A stretch of DNA of 20,519 nt, taken from positions 1 through 20,519 of IMG/VR virus record IMGVR_UViG_3300025133_008824. One strand, written 5' to 3'. The position numbers were made by a program, and so were the translations under genes. The notes under the pieces were generated by a model. It saw only the letters and a list, made by a program, of their open reading frames with translations, had not been told where the DNA came from and did no database searches. The stretch is from a virus. Positions 1 through 5,843 of this stretch are shown in pieces (position 1 is the first letter of the stretch; every line of letters begins with the position of its first letter).

Positions 1-121
1 CACTGCTTAGTTCTTGGCGCCATCGGTCTCTTTCTTCTCTAGTAGTTGAGCGAAAGCCTTGCGGTCTATTCCAGCTATCAAACTTATCTGCTTTAGCTCT
101 GACAAGATCACCTTTTTTCAT
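1..121 (-). CDS. Small GDLV-motif protein, 3' end outside the window
   Basis: This reading frame starts at an ATG read leftwards from 121 and is open to the left edge, giving at least 40 residues, so its C-terminus is missing. It begins MKKGDLVRAKADKF. The Gly-Asp-Leu-Val start recurs in seven other small proteins of this window and looks like the first strand of a small SH3-like beta barrel. After that the visible part is rich in Arg, Glu and Gln and shows no known motif. Its start overlaps the stop of the upstream gene by 14 bases, as expected for a co-translated string of phage genes. Function is unknown; membership in the local GDLV group rests on the motif alone. Confidence 0.6.
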   Translation of the reverse strand, partial: MKKGDLVRAKADKFDSWNRPQGFRSTTREERDRWRQELSS

Positions 122-356
122 TGTATTTCCTGATAGTTCCGCGCACATTTTCACCGTAGAGTGTAACAACTGACTCACCCTGAGCTTGCCTGGGCTTCTT
201 TATCCAGAGAAATCTATGCTTCTTCCAGGTTTTCCCGCTGTCATAGCGCATTTGGAAAGGTCCCAAGTATTGAACTATTCCCTTTCCACTATTAAGCCAG
301 TAATCAAAAGTATATACCTCACCGATCTGGAGATCTCTTACAAAAACTTTACTCAT
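108..356 (-). CDS. Small basic protein, possibly SH3-like
   Basis: An 82-residue protein, beginning MSKVFVRDLQIGEVYTF. I chose the ATG at 356 because it is preceded by AACAGGAAATA, a good ribosome site; an in-frame ATG at 371 has a poorer one. The chosen start overlaps the stop of the upstream gene by 8 bases (ATGAGTAA). The pattern IGEVYTF followed by NSGKGIVQYLG resembles the GDLV...GIIL layout of the other small proteins here, so it may be a diverged member with a small beta-barrel fold. The C-terminal half is rich in Lys and Arg. It has no catalytic motif, signal peptide or membrane segment. Function unknown. Confidence 0.65.
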   Translation of the reverse strand: MSKVFVRDLQIGEVYTFDYWLNSGKGIVQYLGPFQMRYDSGKTWKKHRFLWIKKPRQAQGESVVTLYGENVRGTIRKYNEKR

Positions 357-633
357 TATTTCCTGTTTCATTTGGAGACCAGTCCCAAGAATACTTGCTC
401 ATTCCCTCTTCTTTCTCCCACGAGAAAGTTCCGTTCTCATAAAACCACCGATTGACTCCGTCTCGCTGGACGTCTTTAGCAGCTTGCATCAACTCCCATG
501 AAGAGAGAAGATCAGTCTTGCAGAATGCAGGGTCGCCCTCTATATTATAAAGCTCTGAAAGCTGGCACACTTCTTGGTCGAACTCATCGATGTCTACTAA
601 GATCATCGCGTACTTCCATCCACTAGCTTTCAC
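349..633 (-). CDS. Hypothetical acidic protein
   Basis: A 94-residue acidic protein that I do not recognise. The start is a GTG at 633 with GAGG six bases upstream; an in-frame ATG at 606 (beginning MILVDIDEFDQE) is an alternative that would shorten it by nine residues. It overlaps the preceding gene by 11 bases and the following one by 8, which supports a translated operon. The middle contains CKTDLLSSWELMQAAKDVQR, probably helical, and the C-terminal third is rich in Trp, Ser and Glu. It shows no signal peptide, membrane segment or metal-binding pattern. Confidence 0.55.
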   Translation of the reverse strand: MKASGWKYAMILVDIDEFDQEVCQLSELYNIEGDPAFCKTDLLSSWELMQAAKDVQRDGVNRWFYENGTFSWEKEEGMSKYSWDWSPNETGNNE

Positions 634-814
634 TTACAGCCTCACAATTTGCGCTTATAACATCAATGATTTCTCCGCTTTGCATGAGCGCTTTGAGGAA
701 CATACCATTGGCTTTTACAATAATACCGCAGTGCCCGCCAATTTTACAGTATTTTTTTATTCGAACTAAGTCACCTGCTTGGAAGCGGCGGGAGTAGCTT
801 TTACACGGTTTCAA
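623..814 (-). CDS. Small GDLV-motif SH3-like protein
   Basis: A 63-residue protein whose core reads FQAGDLVRIKKYC then GHCGIIVKANG, the shared GDLV...G(I/V)(I/L) layout of the small-protein group in this window. The strand pattern suggests a single SH3-like barrel; the function is unknown. The start is a TTG at 814 with GAGG at good spacing; no ATG lies in frame before the motif. Three Cys residues (in the KYC and GHC stretches and near the C-terminus) do not form a standard zinc motif. It overlaps the next gene by 11 bases and follows the 841 gene after a 26-base gap. Confidence 0.6.
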   Translation of the reverse strand: MKPCKSYSRRFQAGDLVRIKKYCKIGGHCGIIVKANGMFLKALMQSGEIIDVISANCEAVSES

Positions 815-840
815 TCTAACCTCGCGGAACTTAGGAGATC

Positions 841-1050
841 TCAGCTGTCTTCTGGCGGGAAGGATCTCAGATGCTCGGCGAACAACTTCGCTATAGTTGT
901 TGATTTTTGAATATCAGACAAGCCATCCAGCTGACCTTCTTCTTCTTTGTCTACAAACTCAAGAACTCCGTCTTCGGCTCTTTTCAAACCGCTGAACTTG
1001 TATTTCTTTCCATCTATCTCGGTTTCAATAACTTGATTAGTATCTGACAT
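841..1050 (-). CDS. Hypothetical acidic protein
   Basis: A 69-residue acidic protein starting MSDTNQVIETEIDGKKYKF. GCTAGGAGATAAAAA lies just before the ATG, a clear ribosome site. The N-terminal ETEIDGKKYKFSGL stretch looks like a beta hairpin, followed by acidic and helical segments. No known domain or metal-binding pattern can be seen. It sits 29 bases downstream of the Bfd-like gene in the same orientation, so the two are probably co-transcribed, but nothing in its sequence ties it to iron metabolism. Function unknown. Confidence 0.65.
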   Translation of the reverse strand: MSDTNQVIETEIDGKKYKFSGLKRAEDGVLEFVDKEEEGQLDGLSDIQKSTTIAKLFAEHLRSFPPEDS

Positions 1051-1079
1051 TTTTTATCTCCTAGCAAAGTGTTGCGTTA

Positions 1080-1250
1080 TTAACTATTCTCGAGCGCATC
1101 TTCGAACATTCTATATGCATCATCAAAGCAAGTGCCGCATTCATCTGCAAGTCCCAGCATCTCCATCAGCTCAACAAAGTCATTACAGCCACCTCTTGCG
1201 GCTTTTTGAATACTCTTATCTGAAATTCCATTACAAATACAAATTATCAT
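1080..1250 (-). CDS. bfd: Bfd-like [2Fe-2S] protein (bacterioferritin-associated ferredoxin family)
   Basis: A 56-residue protein starting MIICICNGISDKSIQKAAR. Cysteines at 4, 6, 38 and 41 (CxC ... CGTC) match the four cluster-ligand positions of Escherichia coli Bfd, and CxCNGISDK is the family signature, so a BFD-like [2Fe-2S] helix-turn-helix domain is well supported. In bacteria Bfd passes electrons to bacterioferritin to release stored iron; related domains also occur within nitrite reductases, NifU and other redox proteins. The length fits a stand-alone Bfd-like domain. AAAGG lies seven bases before the ATG and a TATAAT box 18 bases upstream. The downstream acidic gene probably shares its transcript. 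No bacterioferritin gene is in the window, so the partner may be the host's. An extra Cys at 22 is not a canonical ligand. Confidence 0.85.
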   Translation of the reverse strand: MIICICNGISDKSIQKAARGGCNDFVELMEMLGLADECGTCFDDAYRMFEDALENS

Positions 1251-1268
1251 TCTTTAGCCTTTCGATAT

Positions 1269-1274
1269 ATTATA
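1269..1274 (-). promoter_or_regulatory. Candidate promoter -10 box (TATAAT) for the Bfd-like gene
   Basis: Read on the minus strand the context is AAAGTATTATAATATATCG, with the TATAAT ending 18 bases before the ATG at 1250. The same box at nearly the same spacing precedes five other genes in the window. No convincing -35 element is visible, so either the host sigma factor needs little from it or this is a phage-specific late-type promoter. Confidence 0.45.
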
Positions 1275-1282
1275 ATACTTTC

Positions 1283-1531
1283 TTATTCATCTTGCATTTT
1301 TTGTACTATAGACTCATTCTCGTGATCATCTGGCGCTTTTTCTAGCCAGCGCTCGTCGATCTCTCGAAACTCCTCATTCTGGAACTTTACCCAATAAACA
1401 TCTGATCTGTAGGGCGAGCGATGCTGAGAGATCTTAAGTATGAAACCTAACTTTCCTGAGTCTTTGTTTCTCCTCTTTAGAAAAACATATCGAACAAGAT
1501 CGCCAGACTTGTACCTGGGAGAACTACTCAT
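1283..1531 (-). CDS. Small GDLV-motif SH3-like protein
   Basis: An 82-residue protein starting MSSSPRYKSGDLVRYVFLK, with GKLGFILKISQ about 20 residues later and DVYWVKFQNEEFREI after that. This is the GDLV...G-hydrophobic-hydrophobic...strand layout of the group, compatible with a five-stranded barrel. The C-terminus is acidic. Its ATG overlaps the stop of the upstream GDLV gene (ATGAGTAG), and that gene in turn overlaps the one before it, so three members stand head to tail, probably by local duplication followed by strong divergence. No catalytic residues are evident. Function unknown. Confidence 0.7.
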   Translation of the reverse strand: MSSSPRYKSGDLVRYVFLKRRNKDSGKLGFILKISQHRSPYRSDVYWVKFQNEEFREIDERWLEKAPDDHENESIVQKMQDE

Positions 1532-1706
1532 CTATCTTTAATAATTCTGATTCAGAAAAACCCCGAAGCTCTCCGCATAACAGCACGGTGATCCTCCGTT
1601 CGTAAGGGGCAGTGTGATTTATCCGCAAGACGACACCTTTAGTGCCGCTGAATCCATTGCTCAAATACGGAATGTTGACTTCAACTAAATCACCCTTTTT
1701 CAGCAC
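1524..1706 (-). CDS. Small GDLV-motif SH3-like protein
   Basis: A 60-residue protein, the shortest member of the group: LKKGDLVEVNIPYL, then GTKGVVLRINH, then RRITVLLCGELRGFSESELL. Strand-rich throughout, with almost nothing outside the presumed barrel. The likely start is a GTG at 1706, overlapping the upstream gene by 17 bases; its ribosome site is weak, so it probably depends on translational coupling. Function unknown. Confidence 0.65.
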   Translation of the reverse strand: MLKKGDLVEVNIPYLSNGFSGTKGVVLRINHTAPYERRITVLLCGELRGFSESELLKIDE

Positions 1707-1911
1707 GAGACACCAGTTCTAGCTTAGAATGATATACCAAGTCCCGCTTGCCGCTGCTAAACAAAACTTCATAAACATCTCTCGTATTATGACCAGTACG
1801 ATGTGCCTTTACTAAAGGCCATTTGTGTGAGTACTTAAGCACCACACCTCGCATATCAGTGCCTGGATGCAAGACAAGATCACCCGGGTAGAACTTTTTT
1901 TTCTTAGTCAA
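1690..1911 (-). CDS. Small GDLV-motif SH3-like protein
   Basis: A 73-residue basic protein: KKKKFYPGDLVLHPG, then MRGVVLKYSHKW, then DVYEVLFSSGKRDLVYHSKL. It has the same motif order as its two downstream neighbours. The start is most likely the TTG at 1911; there is no in-frame ATG before the motif, and the ribosome site (CCAGAG) is modest. It follows the 1925 membrane-protein gene after 13 bases. The Lys run at the N-terminus could contact nucleic acid, but that is a guess. Confidence 0.65.
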   Translation of the reverse strand: MTKKKKFYPGDLVLHPGTDMRGVVLKYSHKWPLVKAHRTGHNTRDVYEVLFSSGKRDLVYHSKLELVSRAEKG

Positions 1912-1924
1912 TTTTGACTCTGGT

Positions 1925-2179
1925 TTAATTAGTCTCAGAATCAGGCACGTCTATTGCGTCGCCTGGAGTGACTTCGTCTATCGCCCAAGGAGGAAGCTCA
2001 TCCTCTATTGAGGGCGCTGGCGCTTTCATCTCAATGACATTTTCAATTATACGTTCCATCTGCGGTGTTGGCTCTTGTTTTTGAAGAGCAACTTTTACAC
2101 AAAAAGCCACAACAATTAATGCCACTAAGAGTTTTGCACTACTTAAGACTCGATATCTTCTGCCTGTGCTATCTTCCAC
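1925..2179 (-). CDS. Small single-pass membrane protein with acidic, Pro-rich tail
   Basis: An 84-residue protein. Residues about 15-33 (AKLLVALIVVAFCVKVALQ) form one hydrophobic segment after a basic N-terminus, predicting an N-in, C-out anchor. The remainder is acidic and proline-rich (MKAPAPSIEDELPPW). The start is a GTG at 2179, overlapping the end of the methyltransferase gene by 37 bases, with GGAAG six bases upstream. Topology alone would fit an inner-membrane spanin subunit or another phage envelope protein, but no partner gene is recognisable next to it, so I do not assign one. Confidence 0.55.
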   Translation of the reverse strand: MEDSTGRRYRVLSSAKLLVALIVVAFCVKVALQKQEPTPQMERIIENVIEMKAPAPSIEDELPPWAIDEVTPGDAIDVPDSETN

Positions 2180-2766
2180 TTTCCAGCTTCCTTTCCATCA
2201 GTCGTCCACCCGGGACGATCTGTTCTTGAATAAAGTTCTAAGTATGGGCCTAGACTTCTAGACTCCACGAAATCAAAGAACTCTTCTGGTTTTCTTGAGT
2301 GCTCACGCCTGGGGGCGAACAAATAGTCCTTAGATGAGCACAATCCTTTTCCGTTCACAACATTCTCAGGATCATCAGTGCCACTATACCGCGTGTTCTT
2401 GCCCATGCCTTTATCATATCTGACTGCAAATATGCACATCTCTGTGTATCGCATGCCATAAGGAGTAGGACTACCCACGTTGCTCTTTACCCACGGAATA
2501 AGAGTAACGGGAGTAAACCCAAGTCGCTCGATAACATCGACCGAGGGTAGGATCCCTTGATCTTTTCCTGCTGTAAAAGAATTTACTGCCCACATATACA
2601 AGTGTGCCTCTGGGGTGACTCCGTATTCCTCGAACCAACGCTTTAAAGTAGCAACGATCTCCTCCCTGGACTGGACATCATAGTGCGTTGAAGGCTGCAA
2701 AGATTTGTGCCCAACACCGCCGGTGCTCTTCTTCCAGGGAGGATCGATCATTACCGTCTTGAACAT
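2143..2766 (-). CDS. MT-A70 family DNA adenine N6-methyltransferase
   Basis: A 207-residue protein. The catalytic DPPW motif is at residues 8-11 (MIDPPW), very close to the N-terminus as in compact phage MT-A70 enzymes. Other family features are LYMWAVNSF, the IPWVKSNVGSPTPYGMRY stretch, and a C-terminal RREHSRKPEEFFDFVE followed by LELYSRTDRPGW, where S-adenosylmethionine-binding and fold-closing residues usually lie. It should transfer a methyl group from S-adenosylmethionine to N6 of adenine, probably in DNA. In phages this commonly protects against restriction. No paired restriction endonuclease is present, supporting an orphan protective role. AAGGA precedes the ATG by five to six bases. 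Confidence 0.88.
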   Translation of the reverse strand: MFKTVMIDPPWKKSTGGVGHKSLQPSTHYDVQSREEIVATLKRWFEEYGVTPEAHLYMWAVNSFTAGKDQGILPSVDVIERLGFTPVTLIPWVKSNVGSPTPYGMRYTEMCIFAVRYDKGMGKNTRYSGTDDPENVVNGKGLCSSKDYLFAPRREHSRKPEEFFDFVESRSLGPYLELYSRTDRPGWTTDGKEAGKWKIAQAEDIES

Positions 2767-2775
2767 GAGATTCCT

Positions 2776-3207
2776 TTACTGCTGAATCTCTACAAGTTCG
2801 ATCTCGAAGTTGAGATCCTGGCCGGCCATTGGATGATTGAAGTTAACATTAACTTCATTTTCCTTCACTTCGTTGATAGTGCCAACGACAGGACCGTTTG
2901 GACCCATTCCCTGGATCATGGCACCTTCAACGTATTCAAAGTCATCTGGGAAGCTTTTCTTGTCAACATCGACAAATGCTTCTTCATTCACTTCACCGTA
3001 AGCCTGCGCTGGCGTCAAAGAAACATTCTTTGTCTCACCTGTAGTCATGCCGACAAGTGCAGTATCAAATCCTGGGATCATCTGCCCAGCACCCACTTCA
3101 AAAGTTAAGGTTTCATTACGACTATGTGAGCTATCAAACTCGGTGCCGTCATTAAGAGTGCCACGATAGTGGACACTGACTGTATTACCATTTTCTACTG
3201 CGTTCAT
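2776..3207 (-). CDS. SlyD-like FKBP-type peptidyl-prolyl cis-trans isomerase
   Basis: A 143-residue cytoplasmic protein. The FKBP half-domain at residues 1-70 includes VSVHYRGTLNDGTEFDSS and GQMIPGFDTALVGM. An inserted flap domain follows (AYGEVNEEAFVDV ... to about 120), and the FKBP fold is closed by NHPMAGQDLNFEIELVEI, very close to the NHMLAGQNLKF stretch of E. coli SlyD. SlyD-type enzymes are prolyl isomerases and folding chaperones. The His/Cys-rich nickel-binding tail of E. coli SlyD is absent: the protein stops right after the fold. The ribosome site AAGGAGAAGAA is strong. It may help fold phage proteins, possibly in place of a host chaperone. Confidence 0.9.
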   Translation of the reverse strand: MNAVENGNTVSVHYRGTLNDGTEFDSSHSRNETLTFEVGAGQMIPGFDTALVGMTTGETKNVSLTPAQAYGEVNEEAFVDVDKKSFPDDFEYVEGAMIQGMGPNGPVVGTINEVKENEVNVNFNHPMAGQDLNFEIELVEIQQ

Positions 3208-3216
3208 TTCTTCTCC

Positions 3217-3411
3217 TTATAAGTCCATGTGCAATGTAGTTGTTTCATCAGAATTTTCAGATCTTTGATATCCTGTTTGCGATTCAGTAAAGAGCTGGGC
3301 TGTCATTTTTCGAACCTGCTCTTTTAACTTTTTATTCTCTTTTTGTAGCTTGTTGATGATATCTTGAAGCTGCTTTTCTCTGCTCATTCTAGCACGTCCG
3401 TTCATCACCAT
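3217..3411 (-). CDS. Small coiled-coil protein
   Basis: A 64-residue protein, or 56 if translation starts at the ATG at 3387 (MSREKQLQDIINKLQKE). Residues about 10-42 are a highly charged helix with Leu/Ile at heptad spacing, a likely parallel coiled coil; the tail is Ser/Thr-rich and polar. The 3411 start has AAGGTGA upstream; the 3387 start lies one base past the ligase stop and could use reinitiation. Either way it is coupled to the ligase gene. The basic residues in and before the helix leave open DNA binding, but there is no clear basic-leucine-zipper signature. Confidence 0.6.
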   Translation of the reverse strand: MVMNGRARMSREKQLQDIINKLQKENKKLKEQVRKMTAQLFTESQTGYQRSENSDETTTLHMDL

Positions 3412-4672
3412 GAATCACCTTCACCACTGGAAACCTTAAGCTAAAGGTTCCTTCCTGGTTTTGGCTCTCTTCAAAGTACTGCACGGTAATAACTTTGTTC
3501 AAGATATCTTCAGGATTCTTAAAGAAATGTTTTCTCTCTTCAATCGTGAATCCAGACCCAACCCCGACGGGATTGCCTTTGTGCTCGATCACAACGTTGG
3601 AAAGCATGATTTCTTCTACTTCCTTGCCGTCGACCACGTAGCGAAACGGACCAGCATCATAACCCATCACTCGATACTCAGCGTCGTGCATCGTCTTGAC
3701 CTTCAGGATGTCCTTCGACCGCTTACCTTTATATGTGGTATCAAGTCGGAGCATTAAACCTTCCCAGCCAGCATCCTGGGCTTCCTGGCGCCACTTCTGG
3801 AAGTCCTCGTGGTCTGTGAGGCGCTGCTGACCGAGCACTGAGGTGTATTTTGCATCTTGCGGAATGGTGTCAGCTAATCTACCTAGCCTCGTGAGAAACC
3901 CGTCCTCGGACACGCGAGCTTGGAAGTCGGGTAGATCAATCATGTCAAAGATCTGGAACAGGCCGTTCTCGACCGTGTGATCCTTCCGCCTGATCTCCTT
4001 CATCATGCGCTGGAAGTCCTCGTTACCGTCTTCATCGACCAGACACATCTCGCCGTCATAGACAACGTTGGTCACACCGAGTGATTCGATCTCCTCTTCC
4101 ACCTTCCGCAAAGTTTGGAACTGCTTGCCGGAACGTGCCCATGAAGTGGCGTGACCGTTCTCATCTACCATAACGAGACATCTAACTCCGTCAAGTTTTC
4201 GGGACACCACCCAGACTTGATTTTCGAAATCAACTTTCTTAGCAGTCTTCTCATCATACGAGTTTGCCAATGCTACGTCGAACGTGGGAATAAGATTGTC
4301 ACACGCTCTGTTAATAAGCTTCTCAGATGCTCGGATCTTCAGGTTGCGGTCGAGGATGAGATTTAAAACGTCTTTCCACTCCGGATTTTCCTTTAGAAAT
4401 GCATTGATCTGCGATAATGATTTGTGCCCCGTGATCTCTCGTGCATTCAAAGCGTCAAGCAGATCAAAGACATCCTGATAATCACACGTGTCATCACAAA
4501 GATCTGACCGTTTTCTCAAGTTCTTCACTCCCACATGATATTGCAGGAATGGATTGTAGGCGTAGTAAAGAGCTTTCCGAGTAAGCTCATCAGTGGATTC
4601 AAGAAGAGCAACCTTATCTAAGACTGACGACGTTGCAGTCATGTTTTCGATAAAACTAGTTAATGTATTCAT
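3389..4672 (-). CDS. ATP-dependent DNA ligase
   Basis: A 427-residue enzyme that seals nicks in duplex DNA. Numbered from the ATG at 4672: motif I is RKLDGVR with the adenylated lysine at K159; motif III is VVYDGEM with E208; motif IV is WEGLMLR at 303-309; motif V is ILKVK with K324/K326. An OB-fold domain follows from about residue 330, with LRFPVVKV near the end as the motif VI region. The N-terminal 150 residues are a helical DNA-binding region of the phage T4 ligase type. I chose the ATG at 4672 because it forms TGATG with the stop of the M23 gene; a TTG at 4693 is possible. It probably serves phage replication or repair. The gene looks more GC-rich by eye than its neighbours. Confidence 0.93.
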   Translation of the reverse strand: MNTLTSFIENMTATSSVLDKVALLESTDELTRKALYYAYNPFLQYHVGVKNLRKRSDLCDDTCDYQDVFDLLDALNAREITGHKSLSQINAFLKENPEWKDVLNLILDRNLKIRASEKLINRACDNLIPTFDVALANSYDEKTAKKVDFENQVWVVSRKLDGVRCLVMVDENGHATSWARSGKQFQTLRKVEEEIESLGVTNVVYDGEMCLVDEDGNEDFQRMMKEIRRKDHTVENGLFQIFDMIDLPDFQARVSEDGFLTRLGRLADTIPQDAKYTSVLGQQRLTDHEDFQKWRQEAQDAGWEGLMLRLDTTYKGKRSKDILKVKTMHDAEYRVMGYDAGPFRYVVDGKEVEEIMLSNVVIEHKGNPVGVGSGFTIEERKHFFKNPEDILNKVITVQYFEESQNQEGTFSLRFPVVKVIHGDERTC

Positions 4673-5202
4673 CAGTGCGAATGCTTCTTCCAAATGTTTT
4701 CACGGTACTTGCAAACAAACTTTCTCGGATCAACGAAGTCATCCGTGTTTCTTCCCTTGTTCCGATAGATCTCCAAATGAAGATGAGGGCCCAAAGATCT
4801 GCCGGTGCTCCCCACTCGGCCAATTACTTGACCTGCTGCAACCCGAGAACCTTTCTTTACAAGAATCTCTGACATGTGAGCGTACTTGAATTTCAAGCCA
4901 TTGGGGGCGCGCATGAGAACTTGCAATCCGCCACCTCGAGCAGATTTACGTGCGAAGTAAACATATCCGTCAGTAACTGCTCTGATCTTTACACCTTCGT
5001 CTGCTTGAATATCAATGCCGTGGTGAAACTTCCGACCCGGTCCGAACGGATTATCGCGGGTGCCGAAATGCGAAGTGATTCGGGCGAGACGGTAATCAAT
5101 CGGGACCTTGCAGTTAATTCCCATTTCAGACTTGACTGTGACAGATTGCATCGAAACAACACTATTTGGTGCAGCTAAAACTAGCAAAGTAGTGAGAACC
5201 AT
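4672..5202 (-). CDS. M23 family metallopeptidase (LytM-like), secreted
   Basis: A 176-residue peptidoglycan endopeptidase. The N-terminal hydrophobic stretch (MVLTTLLVLAAPNSVVS) predicts a signal peptide. Zinc ligands are the HxxxD pair H60 and D64 (FHHGID) and the second His of HLHLE (H142), with YAHM (H109) and H140 completing the active site. The length fits a single M23 domain with little else. C31 and C164 are at equivalent places in the paralogue and could form a disulfide, fitting an exported protein. A short Lys/His tail (KKHSH) ends it. The ribosome site GAGGAGGAACAA is shared almost exactly with the upstream paralogue. The ligase gene starts on its stop codon. Likely used for lysis or virion wall penetration. 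Confidence 0.9.
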   Translation of the reverse strand: MVLTTLLVLAAPNSVVSMQSVTVKSEMGINCKVPIDYRLARITSHFGTRDNPFGPGRKFHHGIDIQADEGVKIRAVTDGYVYFARKSARGGGLQVLMRAPNGLKFKYAHMSEILVKKGSRVAAGQVIGRVGSTGRSLGPHLHLEIYRNKGRNTDDFVDPRKFVCKYRENIWKKHSH

Positions 5203-5220
5203 TTGTTCCTCCTCAATCTT

Positions 5221-5226
5221 ATTATA
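5221..5226 (-). promoter_or_regulatory. Candidate promoter -10 box (TATAAT) for the downstream M23 gene
   Basis: The minus-strand context is GCACTGTTATAATAAGATTG, followed by the ribosome site GAGGAGGAAC and the ATG at 5202, 18 bases from the box. The predicted leader is only about a dozen bases. The upstream paralogue has the same arrangement. Confidence 0.5.
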
Positions 5227-5255
5227 ACAGTGCTTTTCTTGTTTTACACATTTAA

Positions 5256-5786
5256 TTAGTGAGAATGACTGTGCGGATGGGTAAACACTGGGTAGCTGCA
5301 GATGAAGTCCCTCGGATCGAGGTGATCAGATTTAGTCCAACCTTTCTTCTCGTAGATAGCGAAGTGCAAGTGTGAACTGCGAGTACGCCCAGTAGATCCG
5401 ACCATGCCGATCACGGCTCCTGCAGGCACAACAGCGCCGGCTTTGACGAGGAACTTTCTCATGTGCGCATATTTCTCAGTGAGGCCGTTCTTCGTCTTGA
5501 TGATCATCGTGTAACCCCCGATGTCGTCGTGCTTGGCGTAGAAAACGGTGCCGCCGAAAAGGCTTCTAACTAGAGTGCCTTCAGGTGCTGCAATATCAAC
5601 CCCGTAATGAAAGGTTCTTCCTGGGCCGAAAGGATCTTCGCGCATTCCGAACTCTGATAGCATTTTTCCAGAGCCGGCAGCGACTGGAGCCTTGCAAGAC
5701 TCAGTGCCTTCTAAGGTGACGGTATCCATAGTCACCGACGTGTTAGCAGTAGGGGCAGATAGCAGCAAGATAGTAGCGAGAACCAT
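5256..5786 (-). CDS. M23 family metallopeptidase (LytM-like), secreted, paralogue
   Basis: A 176-residue paralogue of the next gene downstream. It has a signal peptide (MVLATILLLSAPTANTS), zinc ligands H60 and D64 (FHYGVD), H108 (YAHM) and H139/H141 (HLHF), and paired Cys at 31 and 163. The core GSTGRTRSSHLHF matches the GSTGRSLGPHLHL of the paralogue, but surface residues differ widely, suggesting an old duplication with different substrates or timing rather than a recent copy. It ends in a His-rich tail (HPHSHSH). The family cleaves peptide cross-links in peptidoglycan. AGGAGGAACAA is the ribosome site and a TATAAT box lies 18 bases upstream of the start. Confidence 0.9.
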   Translation of the reverse strand: MVLATILLLSAPTANTSVTMDTVTLEGTESCKAPVAAGSGKMLSEFGMREDPFGPGRTFHYGVDIAAPEGTLVRSLFGGTVFYAKHDDIGGYTMIIKTKNGLTEKYAHMRKFLVKAGAVVPAGAVIGMVGSTGRTRSSHLHFAIYEKKGWTKSDHLDPRDFICSYPVFTHPHSHSH

Positions 5787-5804
5787 TTGTTCCTCCTTGC
5801 TACT

Positions 5805-5810
5805 ATTATA
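5805..5810 (-). promoter_or_regulatory. Candidate promoter -10 box (TATAAT) for the upstream M23 gene
   Basis: The minus-strand context is AAGCAGTATAATAGTAGC, followed by AAGGAGGAACAA and the ATG at 5786, 18 bases from the box. No good -35 hexamer at 16-18 bases is seen. Confidence 0.5.
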
Positions 5811-5843
5811 CTGCTTGTGTTTTAGATTTGCACAAAAACTCGA

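Larger units (their letters stand above)
4672..5786 (-). repeat. Tandem gene duplication: two M23 peptidase paralogues
   Basis: Two neighbouring genes encode proteins of exactly 176 residues with the same signal peptide layout, zinc motifs and cysteine positions, and nearly identical 5' regions (TATAAT, then AGGAGGAACAAATGG, with the box 18 bases from each ATG). The duplicated unit therefore included the promoter. Confidence 0.8.

Noticed and set aside
186-455. Plus-strand frame of 89 residues
   Set aside because: Antisense to two overlapping minus-strand genes with good ribosome sites; low-complexity composition and no site of its own.
2707-3108. Plus-strand frame of 133 residues
   Set aside because: Lies antisense to the clear SlyD-like gene and has no recognisable domain or ribosome site.
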